From Gordonia sp. 'Campus' (GTDB lineage: Bacteria > Actinomycetota > Actinomycetes > Mycobacteriales > Mycobacteriaceae), in contig NZ_JAKOIW010000008.1 of assembly GCF_022206305.1 (NCBI RefSeq), positions 120,168-184,167 on the forward strand: a stretch of 64,000 nt of DNA. The letters are read 5' to 3'. The translations under genes were made by a program, and so were the position numbers. The notes under the pieces were generated by a model. It saw only the letters and a program-made list of their open reading frames with translations, did not search any database and was not told the origin of the DNA. Below, piece after piece: positions 25,908 through 34,064 of this stretch (positions are counted from its first letter, which is position 1; each line of letters starts with the position of its first letter).

Positions 25908-27148
25908 CAGCGCACCGTCACCTTCACCGGCAGATCGGCGAAGCCGCGCACGTTGACCGAGTGCACCCGCACCGCCTTGTCGATGTCGATGTCGACCGAT
26001 CGGATCGACTTCACGACCTCGCCGAGTCCGATGTTCGCCTCGAGGCGCGCGAGGTGTGCGCCGAGGCAGAAGTGGGCGCCCAGGCCGAAACTCATCAGCG
26101 CCTGACTGCAGTCCCGTCCGATCTGGTACCGGTCGGCGTCGGTGCCGAAGACCTCGGTGTCGCGGTTGGCCGAGCCGACGAGCAGCAGCACGCGATCCCC
26201 CGCGGGGATCACGAAGTCACCGTAGGGCGCGTCCTCGACCACTCGTCGGACGACGATCTGTGTCGAGTTGTCGTATCGCAGGGTCTCCTCGGTCCACTCC
26301 GGAACGACGACCTCCGGATCGGCGAAGACCTTGGCCAACTCATCGGGATTACGCCACCCCCAATAGAGGGCGTTGGCAAGGAGTTTGGTGGTCGTCTCGT
26401 TGCCTGCGACCACCATCAGCACCATGAAGCCGACGATCTCGTCGTCGGTGAGCCTCGTCTTCGTGCCGGACTCGTCGTCGATCTCGGCCTCGAGGAGCGC
26501 CGACACCAGATCCTCGCCGGGGTTCTTGCGGCGGTCGGCGATGAGCTCCGAATAGTACTTGTGCAGTTCGATGTACGCGTAGATGGCCGCCTCGGGGAGG
26601 TCGAGATCCCCGTCCTCGCGGTGCAGCAGCAGGTCGGACTGGTGACGCAGCTGGGTGCGGTCGGCCTCGGGGACGCCGAGCAGCTCGGAGACCACATCCA
26701 TCGGCAGCAGCGCGGCGAAGTCGTGCACGAAGTCGAATTCGCCCTTGTCGAGGCACCTGCTCCAGTGCTGGTGGGTCAATGCGGTGATCCGGCCGGTCAG
26801 TTCGTTGACGCGCCGAGGCGTGAAGCCTTTCGACACCAGCTTGCGGATTCGCATGTGCTTGGGATCATCCATGGCCAGGAACGACATCGACTTGTGGGCG
26901 TCGGGGCCGTAGGCCGAGGGGTCCATCGACACGCCCCAGCTGTTCGAGAGTCGTTGCGTGTCCCGGAAAGCGGCGCGGACGTCGGCGTGGCCCGCCAGCG
27001 CCCAGAAGTCCATTCCGGCGTTGTAGTAGACCGGTGACTCCTCGCGCAGGCGAAGGTAGGTCGGGTACGGATCCTCGTGGAAGCCGTAGGCATACGGGTC
27101 GAAGGGGAGCTCGTGCTCCATCCCCGACACCGCCGTCGTTTCGGTCAT
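25907..27148 (-). CDS. cyp123: Cytochrome P450 (CYP123-like)
   Basis: Second P450 of the operon, 413 residues from ATG 27148. A GTG one codon upstream is possible, but GGAG five bases before favours ATG. Motifs are I-helix VAGNETTTK, ExxR in EETLRYD, and haem loop FGLGAHFCLG with the proximal cysteine at about residue 361. By gene order it corresponds to CYP123 (Rv0766c). Substrate unknown. Its start overlaps the TetR stop (TGATG), so regulator and P450 are translationally coupled. It needs a ferredoxin, and the operon's 3Fe-4S ferredoxin is the obvious partner. Confidence 0.93.
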   Translation of the reverse strand: MTETTAVSGMEHELPFDPYAYGFHEDPYPTYLRLREESPVYYNAGMDFWALAGHADVRAAFRDTQRLSNSWGVSMDPSAYGPDAHKSMSFLAMDDPKHMRIRKLVSKGFTPRRVNELTGRITALTHQHWSRCLDKGEFDFVHDFAALLPMDVVSELLGVPEADRTQLRHQSDLLLHREDGDLDLPEAAIYAYIELHKYYSELIADRRKNPGEDLVSALLEAEIDDESGTKTRLTDDEIVGFMVLMVVAGNETTTKLLANALYWGWRNPDELAKVFADPEVVVPEWTEETLRYDNSTQIVVRRVVEDAPYGDFVIPAGDRVLLLVGSANRDTEVFGTDADRYQIGRDCSQALMSFGLGAHFCLGAHLARLEANIGLGEVVKSIRSVDIDIDKAVRVHSVNVRGFADLPVKVTVR

Positions 27149-27729
27149 CACTTCTCCATCAGTAGATGTGCGGCTGCGACAAGACGTTCGGAGGTCTGCT
27201 CGTAGGTCATGTGACCCATGCCGGCATAGACGAGGCCGCCGGAGTAGATCATCTCGAGGGCGTCGAGCAAGGGGCCGGGGTTCTCCGGGTCCTCCTCGAG
27301 CGCGGCGGCGAGGCGACGGCGGATGAACGCGCCGATACGGACCCGGAGGTGTTCGACGTCGGGATCGGTGCCCAGCAGCGCCACGGTGACCGCTCCCCCG
27401 AGCTGGCCCTCACCGGCCACCACGAGCGCGACCTCGCGCAGGACCTGCGCGACCCGTTCGGTGGCCGACGCGTTCGGATCCGGCTCCAGCACACCGGCGG
27501 AGAGCCGACGCCAGAACACCTCCGCCACGAGGTGGCTCTTCGACGAGAAGTAGGTGTACGCCGTCGCGGGCGCGACGCCGGCGATCTTGGCCACCGTCCG
27601 CACGGTCAGGCCGTCGAAACCCTCTGCATTCAGCACGTCGACCGCGGCGTCGGTGAGGCGTGTGACCGTCTCCGCCTGCTGCTGCGTCAGCCTGCGACGA
27701 GTGGATTCCTGAGATACGGGGCTGGACAT
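27148..27729 (-). CDS. TetR-family regulator of the P450 operon
   Basis: 193 residues from ATG 27729 (a GTG at 27738 is the longer option). The N-terminal helix-turn-helix is LTVRTVAKIAGVAPATAYTYFSSKSHLV, followed by a helical ligand domain. It is the first gene of the eight-gene minus-strand operon and is divergent from the aldehyde dehydrogenase operon, so it probably controls both from the roughly 60-base divergent region. It corresponds by position to Rv0767c. The inducer is presumably a substrate or product of the P450s; this is inference. Confidence 0.9.
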   Translation of the reverse strand: MSSPVSQESTRRRLTQQQAETVTRLTDAAVDVLNAEGFDGLTVRTVAKIAGVAPATAYTYFSSKSHLVAEVFWRRLSAGVLEPDPNASATERVAQVLREVALVVAGEGQLGGAVTVALLGTDPDVEHLRVRIGAFIRRRLAAALEEDPENPGPLLDALEMIYSGGLVYAGMGHMTYEQTSERLVAAAHLLMEK

Positions 27730-27760
27730 GTGAGCCACGCTACACTAGCTTTGAACGCGA

Positions 27761-27779
27761 GTCCAGACACCTGTCCAGA
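27761..27779. promoter_or_regulatory. Candidate TetR operator between divergent operons
   Basis: GTCCAGACACCTGTCCAGA contains a 7-bp direct repeat GTCCAGA (12-base period) centred on an inverted GACA-CC-TGTC. It is in the short divergent promoter region between the TetR gene and the aldehyde dehydrogenase gene, only 14 bases before the latter's start. Symmetry is modest, so confidence is low to moderate. Confidence 0.4.
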
Positions 27780-27793
27780 TGGAGTTCCAGCTG

Positions 27794-29260
27794 ATGCCCC
27801 TTCGCCCCGAAACCTCGTCGGATCTGCTGATCGACGGAAAACTCACCCCAGGTAGCGGCGGCGTCTTCGACGTCGTCAATCCCGCGACCGAGGAGGTCAT
27901 CGGACAGGCCGCCGACGGCACGTCCGAGGACATGGACGCGGCCATCGCGGCTGCGCGCACCGCCTTCGACACCACCGACTGGTCGCGCGACCACGCATTC
28001 CGTGCTCGGTGCCTCCGTCAGCTGCGCGATGCACTCCTCGCCCACGGCGACGAGTTCCGCGAGCTCACCATCGCCGAGGTGGGCTGCCCCGCGTTCCTGA
28101 CCCACGGACCGCAGTTCGACGGTCCCGTCACCGATCTCGGCTACTTCGCCGACCTGGCCGAGAACTACGAGTGGACCCGCGACCTCGGTACCGCCAAGCC
28201 GATGGGGCTCAAGAACCACCGGGAACTGCGTTCGGAGGCCGTCGGTGTCGTCGGCGCGATCACGCCGTGGAACTTCCCGCACCAGATCAACTTCGCCAAG
28301 ATCGGGCCCGCGCTCGCCGCCGGGTGCACCGTGGTCCTCAAGCCCGCACCCGACACCCCCTGGTGCGCAGCGCTGGTCGGCAAGATCGTCGCCGAGGAGA
28401 CCGACTTCCCACCCGGCGTTCTCAACATCGTCACCTCGACCGACCATCAGCTGGGCGCACAACTCAGCACCGACCCCCGCGTCGACCTGGTCTCGTTCAC
28501 CGGCTCCACCGCAACGGGCAAGAAGGTGATGGCCGCCGCGGCCGAGTCACTGAAGAAGGTGTTCCTCGAACTGGGCGGGAAGTCGGCCTTCCTCGTCCTC
28601 GACGACGCCGACATCGGATCCGCCTGCGCCATGGCCGCGTTCAACGTCGTCACCCATGCCGGCCAGGGGTGCGCCATCACGACGCGCCTGGTGGTGCCGC
28701 GCACCAAGCTCGACGAGGCCATCACCGCCACCCGCGACGCGATGGCCGGGCTACCCGCAGGCGATCCGACCGACGGCGGCACCATCTGCGGTCCGGTCAT
28801 CTCCGCCCGGCAGCGGCAGCGCATCGAGTCCTACATCGAACTGGCCACCAGCGAGGGCGGCACCATCGAGATCGGCGGCGGGCGCCCCACTGACAAGCCG
28901 GCCGGGTTCTTCGTGGAACCGACCCTCATCTCGGGCCTGGACAATTCGGCGCGCGTCGCACAGGAGGAGATCTTCGGGCCGGTGCTGGTCATCATCCCCC
29001 ACGACGGTGACGACGACGCCATCCGCATCGCCAACGACTCGCCATACGGCCTGTCCGGCATGGTCTACGGGACCGACGAGGAGCGGATCGACAAGGTGGT
29101 CAACGGAGTACGCACCGGCACGATGGGCGTCAACGGCGGCATCTGGTACGCCGCCGATGTCCCGTTCGGTGGTTTCAAACAGTCCGGGATCGGCCGGGAA
29201 ATGGGCGTCGCGGGCTTCGAGGAGTACCTCGAGACCAAGGCCGTCGCTCGCCCGGCGTGA
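27794..29260 (+). CDS. aldA: Aldehyde dehydrogenase (Rv0768/AldA-like)
   Basis: NAD(P)-dependent aldehyde dehydrogenase, 488 residues from ATG 27794, with GGAG nine bases upstream; an ATG at 27779 overlaps the likely operator and is less suitable. Catalytic cysteine C293 is in HAGQGCAI, catalytic glutamate E259 in LELGGKSA, and TPWNFPHQIN lies in the cofactor region. It heads the plus-strand operon divergent from the CYP123/CYP51 operon, so it probably oxidises an aldehyde produced by P450 and alcohol oxidation. The name aldA follows the M. tuberculosis position and is not proof of substrate. Confidence 0.92.
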   Translation: MPLRPETSSDLLIDGKLTPGSGGVFDVVNPATEEVIGQAADGTSEDMDAAIAAARTAFDTTDWSRDHAFRARCLRQLRDALLAHGDEFRELTIAEVGCPAFLTHGPQFDGPVTDLGYFADLAENYEWTRDLGTAKPMGLKNHRELRSEAVGVVGAITPWNFPHQINFAKIGPALAAGCTVVLKPAPDTPWCAALVGKIVAEETDFPPGVLNIVTSTDHQLGAQLSTDPRVDLVSFTGSTATGKKVMAAAAESLKKVFLELGGKSAFLVLDDADIGSACAMAAFNVVTHAGQGCAITTRLVVPRTKLDEAITATRDAMAGLPAGDPTDGGTICGPVISARQRQRIESYIELATSEGGTIEIGGGRPTDKPAGFFVEPTLISGLDNSARVAQEEIFGPVLVIIPHDGDDDAIRIANDSPYGLSGMVYGTDEERIDKVVNGVRTGTMGVNGGIWYAADVPFGGFKQSGIGREMGVAGFEEYLETKAVARPA

Positions 29261-29261
29261 C

Positions 29262-29380
29262 CCTTCGAGGCTCGTCGCTATCGCTCCTCGCACCTCAGGG
29301 AGCAGATTCCACCGCCCCCTGAGGTGCGAGCCAAGCAACACCCCCGCCCCCTGAGGTGCGAGCGCAGCGAGCCACGAAGG
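29262..29380. repeat. Palindromic intergenic repeat element
   Basis: The gap between the aldehyde dehydrogenase and the next SDR contains two long imperfect inverted arms: 29262-29300 begins CCTTCGAGGCTCG and ends CGCACCTCAGGG, and 29347-29380 is its inverted partner, ending GAGCCACGAAGG. A third copy of the core CCCCTGAGGTGCGAG is at 29316-29330. It codes for nothing, could fold into a large hairpin, and has the form of a REP/MITE-like element inserted in an operon. Copy number elsewhere in the genome cannot be seen here. Confidence 0.75.
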
Positions 29381-29411
29381 GCAGTACATCAACCACACAG
29401 AGAGCAGGACA

Positions 29412-30152
29412 ATGAGTTCCAAGCGTTTCGAGAACAAGACCATCATCGTCACCGGCGCCGCCGGTGGTATCGGTGAGGCGTACGCCCGGGCGCTCGCCGC
29501 CGAGGGCGCCAACGTCGTGATCGCCGACCTCGCCGACGAGAAGGGCAAGCAGGTCGCCGCCGACATCGGCGGACTGTACGTGAACACCGATGTCGCCGAC
29601 GAGGACTCGGCGAAGGCGTTGGCCGCCGCGACCGTCGACGCGTACGGCTCCATCGACGGCCTGGTGAACAACGCCGCGATCTACGGTGGGATGAAGCTCG
29701 ACTTCCTCATCACGGTGCCGTGGGATTACTACAAGAAGTTCATGAGCGTCAACCTCGACGGCGCGCTCAACGTGACCCGCGCGGTGTACCCGCACATGAC
29801 CAACGGCGGCGGTGCGATCGTCAACCAGTCGTCCACCGCCGCATGGCTCTACAGCGGCTTCTATGGTCTCGCCAAGGTCGGCGTGAACGGTCTGACCCAG
29901 CAGCTCGCGACCGAGCTGGGCGGACAGAACATCCGCGTCAACGCCATCGCCCCCGGACCCATCGACACCGAGGCGACCCGCACGACGACCCCGAAGGAGA
30001 TGGTCGCCGACATCGTGAACCGGCTGCCACTCAAGCGTTTCGGCACGCCGGAGGACCTGGTCGGGATGTGCCTGTTCTTGCTGTCGGACGAGGCGGGTTG
30101 GATCACCGGACAGATCTTCAACGTCGACGGCGGTCAGGTCATCCGCTCATGA
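29412..30152 (+). CDS. SDR-family oxidoreductase (Rv0769-like)
   Basis: 246-residue classical short-chain dehydrogenase: TGAAGGIGEAYARAL cofactor motif, VNNAAIYGG, catalytic S140-S141, Y151 and K155 (YGLAKVG), and the C-terminal ITGQIFNVDGG. A reaction at a hydroxyl or ketone is expected; D40 at the end of the second strand (VIADL) suggests NAD(H) preference. AGAGCAGGA lies before the ATG. It is separated from the aldehyde dehydrogenase by the palindromic repeat element and overlaps the next gene by four bases. It matches Rv0769 by order. Confidence 0.92.
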   Translation: MSSKRFENKTIIVTGAAGGIGEAYARALAAEGANVVIADLADEKGKQVAADIGGLYVNTDVADEDSAKALAAATVDAYGSIDGLVNNAAIYGGMKLDFLITVPWDYYKKFMSVNLDGALNVTRAVYPHMTNGGGAIVNQSSTAAWLYSGFYGLAKVGVNGLTQQLATELGGQNIRVNAIAPGPIDTEATRTTTPKEMVADIVNRLPLKRFGTPEDLVGMCLFLLSDEAGWITGQIFNVDGGQVIRS

Positions 30153-31045
30153 GCGAACCGTCCGACCCGCAGCCGGAGCCGATCCGCCTGGGTTATGTCG
30201 GGCTCGGCAACATCGGCGGACCGATGGCCGGCAGCCTGGCCGCCTGGTCCGGCGGACTGACGGTCTTCGACCTGTCCGCCGACGCCATCGCGAAGGTCGT
30301 CGAGAAGGGCGCGACCGCCGCGGATTCGCTCGCCGACCTCGCCTCGACGACCGACATCATCGGCATCTGCGTCCTCGACGACGACCAGGTCCGGACCGTC
30401 GTGAGCGGGCCCGACGGGCTGCTCGCGACGGCCCGGCCCGGCACCGTCATCACCGTGCACTCCACGATCGGCCCCGACACGGCCGCCGATCTCGCCGAAC
30501 AGTGCGCGGCACGGGAGGTCACCCTCCTCGACGCCCCGATCTCCGGTGGCGCCATGGGTGCCGCCTCGGGTCGGCTCGCCATCATGGTCGGCGGCCCCCG
30601 CGCCGCCTACGAGAAGCTGAAGGAACCCTTCGCACTCACCGCGGACATGCTCGTCCACGCGGGTCCCGAGGTCGGTGCGGGCACCCGGATGAAGCTGGCC
30701 CGCAACCTGCTTCACTTCATCTCGTTCACCGCCACCACCGAGGCGGCGCGGCTCGCCGAGGCCGCGGGCCTCGACATCACCAAGCTCGGCAAGGTCGTCC
30801 GCCATTCCGACGCCGTGACCGGCGGAGCCGGCGCGATCATGCTGCGGGAGACCACCGCGGCCGTCGACGCCGACGATCCGTGGTACGGAATCCTCACCGG
30901 CGTTCGTACACTGGGCGAGAAGGATCTGTCGCTCGCTCTCGCGCTCGGGAACGAGCTCGGCGTCGACCTGCCACTGGGGCAGATCGCACTCCGCGACCTG
31001 GCCGCCGGCCTCGGCGTCCCTCACCCGCAAGGAGAATCCGCATGA
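30149..31045 (+). CDS. Beta-hydroxyacid dehydrogenase family protein (Rv0770-like)
   Basis: 298 residues from ATG 30149, overlapping the SDR stop. The N-terminal cofactor motif YVGLGNIGGPMAG is typical of the 3-hydroxyisobutyrate/6-phosphogluconate dehydrogenase superfamily, the substrate-binding motif is DAPISGGAMGAASG, and the catalytic lysine region is GAGTRMKLARNLLHF. It probably performs NAD(P)-dependent oxidation of a beta-hydroxy acid, or the reverse. The next gene's ATG overlaps its stop. Orthology to Rv0770 is by position and family. Confidence 0.9.
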   Translation: MSEPSDPQPEPIRLGYVGLGNIGGPMAGSLAAWSGGLTVFDLSADAIAKVVEKGATAADSLADLASTTDIIGICVLDDDQVRTVVSGPDGLLATARPGTVITVHSTIGPDTAADLAEQCAAREVTLLDAPISGGAMGAASGRLAIMVGGPRAAYEKLKEPFALTADMLVHAGPEVGAGTRMKLARNLLHFISFTATTEAARLAEAAGLDITKLGKVVRHSDAVTGGAGAIMLRETTAAVDADDPWYGILTGVRTLGEKDLSLALALGNELGVDLPLGQIALRDLAAGLGVPHPQGESA

Positions 31046-31431
31046 CCCGATCCAACATCTCCGACGACGCACCCGGCGAGGTGCGCAAACGCGCCCTCGA
31101 GAAGATGTCGGAGGTCTACGGCTGGGATGTCAGCGACGGTCCAGGCGACTATTTCGCCCACACCGCCGATCAGGTGTTCGGGAACGTCTGGGCGCGTGAG
31201 GGTCTGACCAACCGGGATCGCCGGTTGATCCTGCTCGGCGCTCTGGCCGCGAGCAACAACATAGATGTCGCCGAGATCCAGGCCGGGGCCGCGCTCGGCA
31301 ACGGCGAGCTCACGCCCGAGCAGCTCGAGGAGATCAGTCTCTTCCTGTGTTACTACGTCGGTTGGCCGCAGGGCACCAAGATGCACTTCATGTTCGGTGA
31401 GGTGATCAAGAAGTTCCGGAAGAACCAGTGA
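31042..31431 (+). CDS. Carboxymuconolactone decarboxylase family protein (Rv0771-like)
   Basis: 129 residues from ATG 31042, which overlaps the preceding stop; AGGAGA lies upstream. The all-helical CMD fold is evident (TNRDRRLILLGALAASNN ... GNGELTPEQLEEISLFLCYYVGWPQ). Unlike AhpD it lacks a CxxC redox pair; only one cysteine is present, in FLCYYVG, so a peroxidase role is unlikely. The family includes gamma-carboxymuconolactone decarboxylase (PcaC), but no other protocatechuate genes are nearby, so its real substrate is unclear. Coupled by TGATG to the next gene. Confidence 0.92.
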   Translation: MTRSNISDDAPGEVRKRALEKMSEVYGWDVSDGPGDYFAHTADQVFGNVWAREGLTNRDRRLILLGALAASNNIDVAEIQAGAALGNGELTPEQLEEISLFLCYYVGWPQGTKMHFMFGEVIKKFRKNQ

Positions 31432-32768
31432 TGATGCCCATCGGCTTTCGGCCGCTTTCCGGCGGTAACGGATGCTCGCTGTTGAGCGCGTCGCCGCTGC
31501 CCGATCTGGTCGCGGCCGGATACACCGAGACCGAGTACGCCGCGTCGGGCACCGCCGAACAACTCGTCGGCGACTCGCTCGTGCCGCCTGCGGACTTCAC
31601 CACCCGCATCGTCTCGCGCAGGCCCGACGACCCGTCGTCGTTCAGCGGTTGCGTCGTCGTCGAATGGCTCAACGTCAGCAGCGGCAACGACGCCGCGCCC
31701 GAGTACTCCTACCTCGCGGCCGAGATCGTGCGGGCCGGGCACGCCTGGGTGGGTGTCTCGGCGCAGTACGTCGGGGTCGAGGGGGGCGCCGGTTCGGTCG
31801 GTATGGCGACCGGCGATCCCCAGAGCCTCGCCGACAAGGACCCGGAACGCTATGCCGGACTGCATCATCCCGGCGACGCGTACTGCTACGACATCTTCGG
31901 TTCGATGGGCCGAGCCGTACGCGCCACGTCGGCGTCGGACCATCCGTTGTCCGGCCTGGATGTGCGCACCGTGCTCGCCGTCGGCGAGTCGCAGTCGGCG
32001 ATGGCTCTCACGACCTACGTCAACACGGTGGGCGCGGTCGCGGGGATCTTCGACGGCTACCTCATCCACAGTCGCGCCGCAGCCGGACTCCCCGCAGGCG
32101 ACGTGGGCACCGGGATCGACGTATCGGTCGTCTTCGGGTGCGAGCCGACGACCCTGCGCACCGACCTCGTCTCACCGGTCTTCGTGGTGCAGACCGAGAC
32201 CGAGGTGTTGACGAACTTCCGCTATCACGTGGTGCGCCAGCCGGACACGGACCGCCTCCGGGTGTGGGAGGTCGCGGGCGCCTCGCACGCCGATCTCCAC
32301 CAGATCGGGGACTTCGAAGAGTTCCTCGGTTGCCCCGACCCGGTCAACCGAGGCCAACAGCGGTTCGTGCTGCGCGCCGCACTCCGGCATCTGCAGTCCT
32401 GGGTGGCCGGCGGCACTCCACCTCCGGTCGGAGAACCTCTCGTTCTGCGCACCACCGACGGTGCCGAGCCTGCTTTCGCCGTCGACGATCTCGGCAATGT
32501 CCGCGGCGGCGTCCGCACACCGTGTGTCGATGCCCCCACGCAGGTACTGAGCGGTGTTGTCGCCAACCCGATCTCGCGCATCTGCCTGCTGTTCGGATCG
32601 ACCGCGCCTGTCGCCGGTGACGTCCTCACCGCAAGGTACGGGACACGAGCCCAGTACGAGAAGCACTACCGCGACGCGTGCGATGCCGCGATCGCCGCCG
32701 GGTTCGTCGTCGACGAGGACCGCGACGAGCTCCTCGCGGACGCCAACCCGGAGCTCGTCCCGGCGTGA
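31431..32768 (+). CDS. Alpha/beta-hydrolase-domain protein, large type
   Basis: 445-residue protein of the alpha/beta-hydrolase-domain family seen in actinobacteria and proteobacteria. The nucleophile elbow is VGESQSAMAL, an acidic residue lies in VFVVQTETEV, and a histidine is in GASHADLHQIGDF, consistent with a Ser/Asp-Glu/His triad. Start codons GTG 31428, ATG 31431 and ATG 31434 are adjacent; ATG 31431 overlaps the CMD stop. It is the last gene of the five-gene operon and is followed by a strong hairpin. It may hydrolyse an ester or lactone formed in the pathway. It lies just beyond the block I can match to M. tuberculosis. Confidence 0.85.
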   Translation: MMPIGFRPLSGGNGCSLLSASPLPDLVAAGYTETEYAASGTAEQLVGDSLVPPADFTTRIVSRRPDDPSSFSGCVVVEWLNVSSGNDAAPEYSYLAAEIVRAGHAWVGVSAQYVGVEGGAGSVGMATGDPQSLADKDPERYAGLHHPGDAYCYDIFGSMGRAVRATSASDHPLSGLDVRTVLAVGESQSAMALTTYVNTVGAVAGIFDGYLIHSRAAAGLPAGDVGTGIDVSVVFGCEPTTLRTDLVSPVFVVQTETEVLTNFRYHVVRQPDTDRLRVWEVAGASHADLHQIGDFEEFLGCPDPVNRGQQRFVLRAALRHLQSWVAGGTPPPVGEPLVLRTTDGAEPAFAVDDLGNVRGGVRTPCVDAPTQVLSGVVANPISRICLLFGSTAPVAGDVLTARYGTRAQYEKHYRDACDAAIAAGFVVDEDRDELLADANPELVPA

Positions 32769-32819
32769 GTGGGGGGTGAGCGTCGACGCCCATCCCGCGG
32801 CGCGCGCTCGCGCCCACAT

Positions 32820-32862
32820 CTTCCGTTCCCGCTCACCCGATTTCGGTGAGCGGGAACGGAAG
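32820..32862. terminator. Bidirectional terminator with perfect 18-bp arms
   Basis: CTTCCGTTCCCGCTCACC pairs perfectly with its complement across a 7-base loop. It lies between the end of the aldehyde-dehydrogenase operon and the end of the convergent hydrolase operon, so it can stop transcription from both sides. Such long perfect symmetry could also mark a small repeat element. Confidence 0.8.
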
Positions 32863-32888
32863 AGGTGAGCGAGCGGGCACGCGCTCGT

Positions 32889-34064
32889 TCAGATCAAGGA
32901 CCGCAGGCCGGGTTCGCTGTCGGACCGCGGGGCAGGGGGCGGTTCCCCGAGGAAGCCATCGGTGGCCTGCCGAATCCCGTTCGAGATGGCGTGACCCACA
33001 TGGCTTCCGGAGTACCAGTGGACGCGCCCGCCCCAGTGCCGGTGAAGTTGTTGCGCCGCCGACACCGAGGTCACCCTGTCGTTGAGGGCGGCGACCACCA
33101 TGCGACGGTCCGGGACCGCGATCGGCTCGACCGACAGCGGGTTGATCACCGAACCCACCGCGCGGACCGCGTCGCTACGCATCAGCGATGCGAGGTACTT
33201 CCCCTTGGAACCGCCGCGTTCCATGTGATGGGCGAGGGTCGCGTGCATCTCCAGCATCGGCACCACCGCGAGAACCGAGCTGATCCGCGGATCGGTAGAG
33301 GCGACCATTGCCGCGATGGGTCCGCCCAGAGACGTGCCCGCGATGGCGATGTCGGCAGGCTCCTGGTCCTCGATCCATGAGATGAGCGAACGGATCTCGG
33401 CGATCGCGCGAATGGTGATGACCGTGTTCACCAGCGGGTCGAAACCGGGGTAGGCCACTTTCTTCACCCGCCGGGAACCATGTGCCGGAAGGACCGGGAA
33501 GACCACGTCGTACCCGAGCTTGTTGTAGAGGTGCGCGGCGCGGAAGGCGTAGAGATCATCGGCGCGTCCCTGCGCGGCACCGTGGACCCAGATGAGCCAC
33601 CGGCGTCCCGGTTCACGCCGCGACAGCACCCGGACCGACGCGATGCCGTCGGCATAGGGGTCGACCGCGGCCACCGACTCGGGCACCGGAGCGCTCACCG
33701 AGTAGTCGATGTGGTCGAACGACGTCGTCCCGAACAGCTTTCGGTCACGTGCGAGGATCTTCGGCGGGCCGGGATCGCGGTGGACGCCCGTCGGTCCCAA
33801 CCGCGCGAGCTCACCGCCGACCTCCGCGCACCGATGCACCGCCTGCTCCACCGACTCGATGGGCGGGATGTCCCGGATCACGGAGTTGACCGCGATGAAC
33901 AGCTCGTCGACAGCGGTCTCGCCGACCATCCTTGGCCCGAAGTCGGCGGGCGGGATGCCTGCGGTCGGGTCACCGCGTCCGGCGGCACGTGAACTGCCCA
34001 CCGCCCGCGGTAGCACTCCTGCGAACAGTCCGATGCGGGCGGCGCCCGACTCCCAATCGATCAA
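32889..34064 (-). CDS. Alpha/beta hydrolase
   Basis: 391-residue alpha/beta hydrolase. The oxyanion-region motif is WLIWVHGAAQGRADD, the nucleophile elbow GTSLGGPIAA, and the histidine near the C-terminus is SGSHVGHAIS. The N-terminal 120 residues form an extra segment without recognised motifs. The start codon overlaps the stop of the WS/DGAT gene (34061-34064), so it is probably a lipase or esterase acting with the neutral-lipid genes upstream in the same operon. No signal peptide is visible, so it acts in the cytoplasm or on lipid inclusions. Confidence 0.85.
   Translation of the reverse strand: MIDWESGAARIGLFAGVLPRAVGSSRAAGRGDPTAGIPPADFGPRMVGETAVDELFIAVNSVIRDIPPIESVEQAVHRCAEVGGELARLGPTGVHRDPGPPKILARDRKLFGTTSFDHIDYSVSAPVPESVAAVDPYADGIASVRVLSRREPGRRWLIWVHGAAQGRADDLYAFRAAHLYNKLGYDVVFPVLPAHGSRRVKKVAYPGFDPLVNTVITIRAIAEIRSLISWIEDQEPADIAIAGTSLGGPIAAMVASTDPRISSVLAVVPMLEMHATLAHHMERGGSKGKYLASLMRSDAVRAVGSVINPLSVEPIAVPDRRMVVAALNDRVTSVSAAQQLHRHWGGRVHWYSGSHVGHAISNGIRQATDGFLGEPPPAPRSDSEPGLRSLI

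Noticed and set aside
31042..31431. Protocatechuate pathway pcaC
   Set aside because: The CMD fold is shared by many proteins, and no pcaGH, pcaB or pcaD genes are nearby; the family name alone does not prove that role.
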